The notes under the pieces were generated by a model. It was not told where the DNA came from. It searched no databases and worked only from the letters and a program-made list of their open reading frames with translations. A program made the translations under genes and the position numbers. Shown piece after piece: positions 58,727 through 64,000 of a stretch of 64,000 nt of DNA (position 1 is the first letter of the stretch; each line of letters begins with the position of its first letter). Source of the stretch: Aquanectria penicillioides (Eukaryota; Ascomycota; Sordariomycetes; Hypocreales; Nectriaceae); contig PYIU01000002.1 in the NCBI GenBank assembly GCA_003415625.1, positions 1,674,001 through 1,738,000 on the forward strand, in the 5' to 3' direction.

Positions 58727-59546
58727 CATTTCTCTCTCCCTTTTTTCACATACATATATATATATATATATATCCTTCTTCTGTTCTTGTTTCGTGGATT
58801 TTCTAATCCACGTTGGTTCCCCATTTATGCAAGCCGCTTCTAACTGTGGCGTGGAGAGGAATCCATCAAGATCAGCCACGACCCTGAAAGTACGACGAGA
58901 AACAAAAGGGTTTAGAATGCAAGAATATACCTTGGTCCACATAGCGAGCATCACATAGCTATTTAAGAATCAAATGTGATATGGTTTAGATTGATTTCGT
59001 TGGGCACGACGGGCACGCGCTCGTGAGTAGGAGGATCAAACCCAATAACACAAACACAGTATTTACTGCAGCCCCAAAGAACATGATTGCTGGGGTCAGA
59101 GCCTTTTTTATTTTATTTTTATCTCTGCTAGTTTTCAGGGATAGGAGCAACTCGCACCACCCAGTTGATGATGATATTCTCTCATGCGCTTGCTCCCTGC
59201 TGGTTCGGTTAGTGTGATGAACTCTCGTTGGCCGCCTGGTCGCATATCCAACGGCGGCGGCAGCCGGGATGTCCTACGAGATTCATGGTTCGATGATGGG
59301 GTCCCTGTCTTACCTTCATGACGCTTGAAACTGTTGATGGTCGGCCTCCCGCAGAATCAGGCAAGGGAAAGAAAGCCTTGGTTTGTTTTAGTATATAAAC
59401 CGCCCCCCGGTCAACAAGATTTGCTTGCCGTTACCGATTCCGTTTCCTCTTTCATTCTCTAAAAAAAGTGAAAAAAAAAAAAAAAAAAAAAAAAAAAGCC
59501 ATCGCCTCGACAGACTGCTGAGTTTCATCTGTGATCATAAAGCGTC
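58727..59546. other. Spacer tRNA / first IFI6-like gene
   Basis: Holds a (TA) run at 58755-58773 and, at 59471-59497, an A-run of 27 only 49 bp before the next start codon, so it probably lies in the promoter or 5' leader. No gene seen. Confidence 0.5.
59471..59497. repeat. Poly(A) tract of 27
   Basis: An uninterrupted A-run preceded by AAAAAAAGTG, directly upstream of the IFI6-like start. Confidence 0.95.
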
Positions 59547-59901
59547 ATGGACCCTGGAACACTTGCCATCCTCGGGGCCAGTGCTGTGCTAACCTTTCTC
59601 CCCGGGCTCATTAGTCCCATCGTCTTGGGCATATTTGGGTTTGGAGCTGAAGGTGTGGCCGCAGGTTTGTAACGCTCACTGAGAGATGGGCTTTGGTTCA
59701 TTGCTAATGTGGCTCTCAGGATCTATCGCCGCAGGCATCCACAGCGAAATAGCGCTTGCTTCCGCAGGTTCCGTCTTTGCATTGTGCCAAAGCGCCGGTG
59801 CCCTGGGAAGCGGCGCTGCAATTGTAAACGGGCTGGTTCAGGTGGTTGGAGCGGTTTTGGGAGTTGCGTTCGGTATTTGGAAGGTTATCTCGCAGACGTG
59901 A
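59547..59901 (+). CDS. IFI6/IFI27 (ISG12)-like small membrane protein, copy 1
   Basis: Two exons (59547-59664 and 59720-59901) give 99 residues. The chain is almost entirely small, hydrophobic and glycine-rich: LAILGASAVLTFLPGLISPI, then FGFGAEGVAAGSIAAGIHSE at the splice, then GSVFALCQSAGALGSGAAIV. This GSxAAxxQS...G-A signature is the Ifi-6-16 domain known from interferon-induced human IFI6 and IFI27, which sit in mitochondrial or ER membranes and affect apoptosis. Fungal members are expanded but functionally unknown. Two or three membrane helices are expected. It is followed 564 bp downstream by a second, longer member. Confidence 0.85.
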
Positions 59902-60465
59902 AAATGTTTGCAGACGAGCTGGGAAGCAGCACATCCTCGTTGACTTGGCAGGTTTCGCATGATTAGCATGTGATCACATTTATTATTATTACTAGGGTGA
60001 CCATGTCTCTCTGCTATTTATTCGATCTCGATCTCTGCCTGGGTACATACCGGTAGAATACATACATACATACATCGCTGCAAAAGCCTCGTCAATTCGC
60101 AATCACAGTCTCCACCTCAATTCCCTGCTCGCTTCCAAACAGAATCAATTGTTTCATCAAGGGGGCGCTTATTTGTTGGCCGTCTTTCTCGGCCGTGGCT
60201 GTACAATGGCCCTCGGCCTTTGGTTGGTTGGCTGGTCAGATCTGCAGGCCGGTTCTCATGAAAGTATACAAAGGAGAGGGGATGGCTCAGCGGTGTCTCG
60301 TCCTGGCTTTGGCTTGTATGAGGGGCAGCAGCCTCGCTCTCCATATTTCACATGCCTCGATTACCTGTGACCGTGACCGTGACCGTGACCCGTCATCTTC
60401 GCCATTTCGTCCTCAAGCGACGAGGGCCGCCCCAGAAACCGCCTTTTCAGCAAGATCCTCGTAGC
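59902..60465. other. Spacer between the two IFI6-like genes
   Basis: A 564-bp spacer with CATA repeats near 60058-60075 and a GTGACC hexamer repeat at about 60369-60391. No gene seen. Confidence 0.5.
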
Positions 60466-61334
60466 ATGGCGAGTCCCAATGACAGCGCAGACGACCTGCC
60501 TTCGGACTCGTTGTCCATATCGTCAGAGTCGCCCGATCAGGACGCCGCAGAGGCTCCGCGACGCCGGAACCGAGGAGAGCCGGAGAGAGGCAGCTATTTA
60601 ACCAAGGTAAGCGAACAGCGCAATTCGGCACCGCAACTCGGCAGAGCTCTGCTAACGCAATATCGATGCGATACAGGCCTACGAGTGGGCTGGCAATCAC
60701 CCCTTCCAGGCTGTCGGGTTTGGAACTCTCGCAGTTGTTTTTGTAACCCCGGGCATCGTCGCATCGCCAGTCCTCACAGCTGTTGGGTTTGGCGCGGGTG
60801 GAGTCCTCCCTGGTCAGTATCCATCATCCAGTATCTGGGTCCAACGTGATCATTTCTCCAGCGCAACACAATGCTAACACGAGCATAGCCTCCGTCGCAT
60901 CAGGCGCACAGTCCGTCATCGGAAGTGTTGCATCTCCAGGCGTATTTTCCACCCTTCAAAGTGCTGGGGCCGGCGGGTACGGGGCGAGCATAGTCCAAGG
61001 TGCCGTGCAAGGAGCTGCCCTCGGCGTGGGGACTGTCGGGGCCCTGGCTTCCAGGTTCATGGGTCGGTCCAGTCGTACAGTTGACCGCGGCGAGGGAGGA
61101 GAAGCGGACGAGCCCATCAGTGGAAAAGGAGAAAAAGTACAGAAAGAAGAAGATGGAGGGAATGACGGGCCAGAGGGCATTGCGGTTAAACCTCAAGTGG
61201 ATAAAGTCGAAGCGGATCAAGCCCAGAGCGAGAACGACGATCCGCCAGGCCATGCGGACAAGATTGATAGTAGGCCAGCGGAGAGGCCAGCGGAGAGGCC
61301 AGTACAGCCTCGCAGCTTCAAGGCTCGTTTATAA
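60466..61334 (+). CDS. IFI6/IFI27 (ISG12)-like membrane protein, copy 2
   Basis: Three exons (60466-60606, 60677-60812, 60889-61334) give 240 residues. A disordered acidic N-terminus (MASPNDSADDLPSDSLSISS) precedes the hydrophobic domain: HPFQAVGFGTLAVVFVTPGI, TAVGFGAGGVLPASVASGAQ and TLQSAGAGGYGASIVQGAVQ. The last is the IFI6-type SxxQSAGAxG signature. A charged C-terminal half (about 150-240) carries a short tandem repeat, RPAERPAERPVQP. The second intron uses the donor GTCAGT. It differs from copy 1 by its long soluble N- and C-terminal extensions, so the two genes are tandem relatives but not a recent duplication. Confidence 0.82.
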
Positions 61335-61939
61335 GCCTTGCTTGCTCACAGCCATAGCTTTTGTAACATAGCTGCCTGCCGCTTCCCATGGAGGATGCCG
61401 AAGCGGGGCCGGCGCAGCGTCCGGGTATTGTGGGGCCTTTGATCGGCAGCCCGGAGCTCGCTGAGAAACTCTCCGAAAAAGCACCCATCTCGATTCGCCT
61501 TGACTCAAACTCGCCGTTGCAGAAGCCATGCTCTGCTCTGCACCGTTTCCTCCCCACGCCCCCTCCGCCTCCATAAAGCCCATCCTGTGGTCCACATGGC
61601 AGCCTAAAACAGGTGCCCGAATGCTGTGGCGAGGTTGGCTGCATGCAATGCGACCCGCGTTTGTTTGCCGTTGGTTGTCGTATCCGCCAACAGCTCCAGT
61701 CAATGCATTCGTGCCGCTACGTCCCTTTTTTTTTTTTCACATATCGGTTCATCTGCCGCCAATAGCTTTCATCTCGCGCCCATAAATTCCATCGAGGTCC
61801 ATGGGCTATACCGTTCATCCTCACCGTACTCGGCTAAGCTACTGGCCTCTCTGCTTGTGCACTTTCTGCTGTCTTCATCACCCCGAAACCTCCCCCCCCC
61901 CCTTCCCCCCCTTTCTTTTTTTCGGCAGGATATTGAATC
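61335..61939. other. Spacer IFI6-like / CCCH gene
   Basis: A 605-bp spacer with a T11 run near 61728-61738 and C/T runs at 61890-61925 immediately upstream of the CCCH start codon. No gene seen. Confidence 0.45.
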
Positions 61940-62831
61940 ATGACGTCCAGCAAGAAGAACAAAGCGGCATGGAAGAACGAGAACTTGTGTCACCAGTTTC
62001 AAGATAGCGGAAAGTGCTCATACGGAGACTCGTGCAAGTTCCTGCATCGTCAACGCGCATCCCCACCACCACCAGCATCTCTAGCTCGCGAAGAACAAGG
62101 GGCTCCAACTTCATCTACCTGCGATGCACCACTCGAGCCCATTGATGCCTTCTTCGCCCAGTACCCCGACTTCAAATTCAAACGCAATGCTCCCTTCTGG
62201 GACGAGTTCCGACGGCTGCTGCGGGACAAGAAATGGGGTGGCTCCGAGAACAGGCAAAAGCGGAGGGACGCCGAAAGGGACTTCAGGGTGGCCATGGTGG
62301 AACAATTCAACACCGCCTACGGCAAAGACGAGAGGAGTCTGGAGTCGTGGCAGAAGCTCTGCCGGATCCTTCGAATCGGCGTCCCTGACACTTTGAAGGA
62401 AGCCCGACGAGTATGTCAACACATCATTCCCCCGTTCCCCCCCCCCCCCTACGAACGAAAGCTGACCACAAACGCAGCGCGTGCAACGCACCCACGTAAA
62501 CCTCGTTGATCTCACAGAGTACCCCAACACGGGGAACAAGGTCAAGCAGTTTCCGACGCTCAAGGATCTGCGAGAGTACACGATAGAAACGAAAAAGTAT
62601 TTCCCCAAGGACGAAGCCAAGGCCGGAGGGTTGCTCAAGATGCTCCTTCGCGAGATCCTAAATAAACGGCCCACTCAACCACCCGCCAGGAAACGGGTAG
62701 ATTCAGGTGTTCATCTGGATGGGCCCTTTCGCTTGGAAAACGGTGGTGAGGACGTTGGAGAGGCAGGGGTAAACGGGAGGTCTGGGGTGGTAGTAACCAA
62801 GGATGGCCCCATCATCATTGCTTCTCCATGA
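61940..62831 (+). CDS. CCCH zinc-finger protein
   Basis: Two exons (61940-62410 and 62478-62831) give 274 residues. Near the N-terminus, NENLCHQFQDSGKCSYGDSC followed by KFLH forms one CCCH finger (C-x8-C-x5-C-x3-H), usually an RNA-binding module. After a short proline linker comes a conserved-looking helical domain (about 65-225): FFAQYPDFKFKRNAPFWDEF, WQKLCRILRIGVPDTLKEAR and NLVDLTEYPNTGNKVKQFPT. I know this domain only from fungal CCCH proteins of unknown function. The C-terminal 40 residues look disordered. The intron contains a C10 run (about 62439-62449) and ends AACGCAG. Confidence 0.82.
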
Positions 62832-63111
62832 TATGTTACAATTATATATCTGCTTCTATATTGCTTACCATTAAGTTCATCAACTCCCGTTGCATTGACA
62901 CAATGACTACAAATTCTCAAGCAAATATAACTTTAAATCGTCCCCCCCCCTTTGCCCCTTTACCCCTTTGCCCCTTTGCCCCTTTGCCTTGTTGTTCCAA
63001 CCTCTATCGAAGATTAAGTTGTTGGAAATTGGGTAGCGGTTGGCTTGCAAAGCCCATTCCCTCCTCTGGTTGTGTCGTCTGCCGAAGCACGCCGGGCATT
63101 CCTGGAGCTAG
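62832..63111. other. Convergent spacer with TTTGCCCC repeat
   Basis: A short 3'-to-3' spacer. Nothing besides the octamer repeat listed separately. Confidence 0.5.
62951..62989. repeat. TTTGCCCC tandem repeat (~5 copies)
   Basis: An octamer TTTGCCCC/TTTACCCC repeated about five times. Confidence 0.9.
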
Positions 63112-64000
63112 TTAGTCGCATTGTATTGCTTCAGCCATGAGTTTCCAAGTCATATTGGTACCTGATAACCTGCGGTTTACGTGTTTCTGGCAGGCGCTCA
63201 ACGCCTCCTTTAGCTCAAAGCGCTCGACTTTGATGTCAGTTCTCCTCTTCTTTGTCTCTTCAGTTTCGGTTACGAAAAGGCTCATTCCGTCATTGTCAAG
63301 TTCAAGAACTGTGTCGAGCGAGAGAATGCTCGGTATTCGAGTTATCAGGCAGTTTTCGACCGCCAGAACGATGACATTCTCTGTGAAGGTTTGGAGGGCA
63401 AACTGCAATGGGTAATTGTTAGCATACAACCAAATAAGAGCGATTCTGGAAATATTGATGATTCTCATCTGCATGTGACGCACATTGTAGTATTTCTTCA
63501 TGTCTGCGATGGCCATTTCAGCGTTGGCCCGAGACATGCTTCGTGAGTCAAAGCCAGGCGTTGGCGTTGTTTGCGGGCGAGCTTCAACGCCCTGTTGCCT
63601 CTGCAGGAGAAAACGTCGGTAATCCGTCTCATGCGGTTGAACGTACCCCTTGGTATAGTGCGTAAGGAGTTCGTTTAACTTTGACTCCAGCTCGTTCGTT
63701 TTTCGCACGAAAAAAGGATCTACAAAGGCCGTTAATACAGCTCCCAAAACCCTGCTGTCAGACCCCACGATGTAAGCAAACGCAGACTCCACAAAGGTCT
63801 TCACCGAGCTCTTGACCAGCTCAATGTGTGTTGTGGCTATAGCCTCCCAAGGCGAAGATTGCTCCCGGAAGAGATTTGTTATCACCGTCTCGGTTGCGAG
63901 CCCAGCACCAGTAGTGCCGGACGACATCATGGCTTCCACCTGCGATACAAACTGGTCACTCGGGGTCAAGGTAGGATCACTGGCATGGTAAAAGTCCACC
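63112..64000 (-). CDS. Dynamin-family protein, C-terminal part (truncated by window edge)
   Basis: About 296 residues, open at the right edge, so the N-terminal GTPase domain lies outside the window. The residue read at the edge (a GTG codon) is internal, not a start. The visible part matches the stalk and GED end of fungal Mx/dynamin-like proteins: FREQSSPWEAIATTHIELVK, then FAYIVGSDSRVLGAVLTAFV and MAIADMKKYYNVRHMQMRII. The C-terminus (about 255-295) is RFELKEALSACQKHVNRRL. Dynamin-like proteins oligomerise on membranes and sever or remodel them. Filamentous fungi carry many such paralogues near other rapidly evolving genes, with unknown roles. Confidence 0.85.
   Translation of the reverse strand, partial: VDFYHASDPTLTPSDQFVSQVEAMMSSGTTGAGLATETVITNLFREQSSPWEAIATTHIELVKSSVKTFVESAFAYIVGSDSRVLGAVLTAFVDPFFVRKTNELESKLNELLTHYTKGYVQPHETDYRRFLLQRQQGVEARPQTTPTPGFDSRSMSRANAEMAIADMKKYYNVRHMQMRIINISRIALIWLYANNYPLQFALQTFTENVIVLAVENCLITRIPSILSLDTVLELDNDGMSLFVTETEETKKRRTDIKVERFELKEALSACQKHVNRRLSGTNMTWKLMAEAIQCD

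Noticed and set aside
1..64000. CRISPR arrays, bacterial operons, IS elements and viral insertions
   Set aside because: The window is fungal nuclear DNA. I saw no regularly spaced repeats, transposase motifs or viral polymerase motifs.

Overview
This window is nuclear DNA of a filamentous ascomycete, most likely a Sordariomycete and perhaps Hypocreales. Genes on both strands carry many short GT-AG introns (about 43-75 nt, often with a CTAAC or CTGAC branch site), and the proteins resemble Pezizomycotina families such as the fungal Ku80, Rlp24, Pam18 and Dpm2. Gene islands alternate with long GC-rich, gene-free spacers full of microsatellites and A/T runs. The genus is inference. I rebuilt exon structures by hand; every multi-exon gene not flagged as broken closes in frame.

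Layout. 0-20 kb: STB3 (-), a 4 kb spacer, TOP3 (-), a DUF1295 membrane oxidoreductase (+), a PHO13-type phosphatase (-), a small unknown gene (+), a TMEM205-like protein (-) divergent from KU80 (+), a Gfd2-like DEDDh protein (+), then PAM18 (-) divergent from RLP24 (+). 20-26 kb: a nine-exon TAP-type alpha/beta hydrolase (+) and a Par32-like GRGGAGN protein (-). 26-34 kb: an 8 kb gene desert. 34-46 kb: a C2H2 factor, an unknown multi-pass membrane protein, a small bactofilin-like protein and a large ING/PHD protein, all (+). 46-54 kb: a frameshifted SnoaL-like gene and a BCAS3-domain protein. 54-64 kb: DPM2 (-) divergent from CWC22 (+), an initiator tRNA-Met gene, two IFI6/ISG12-type genes, a CCCH zinc-finger gene and the 3' part of a dynamin-like gene (-).

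The most unusual object is the initiator tRNA-Met gene at 58523-58703. Its three segments of 25, 20 and 27 nt give a perfect 72-nt initiator tRNA: A1:U72 pair, CAT anticodon, AUCGAAA T-loop, all stems paired. They are separated by two insertions of 53 and 56 nt that begin GTAAG, end CAG or TCAG and contain CTAAC, so they look like spliceosomal introns. Neither lies at the usual tRNA intron position 37/38. A T13 polymerase III terminator follows 10 nt downstream.

A second theme is reading frames broken at short homopolymers, all as if one base were missing: twice in the CWC22 RS tail, once in the SnoaL-like gene and possibly once in the ING gene. Assembly error is the simplest explanation, but true decay is not excluded. 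Most other genes are housekeeping: DNA repair and topology (TOP3, KU80), mitochondrial import (PAM18), ribosome assembly (RLP24), dolichol-phosphate-mannose synthesis (DPM2), splicing (CWC22) and chromatin or transcription (STB3, ING, C2H2). They form no single pathway.
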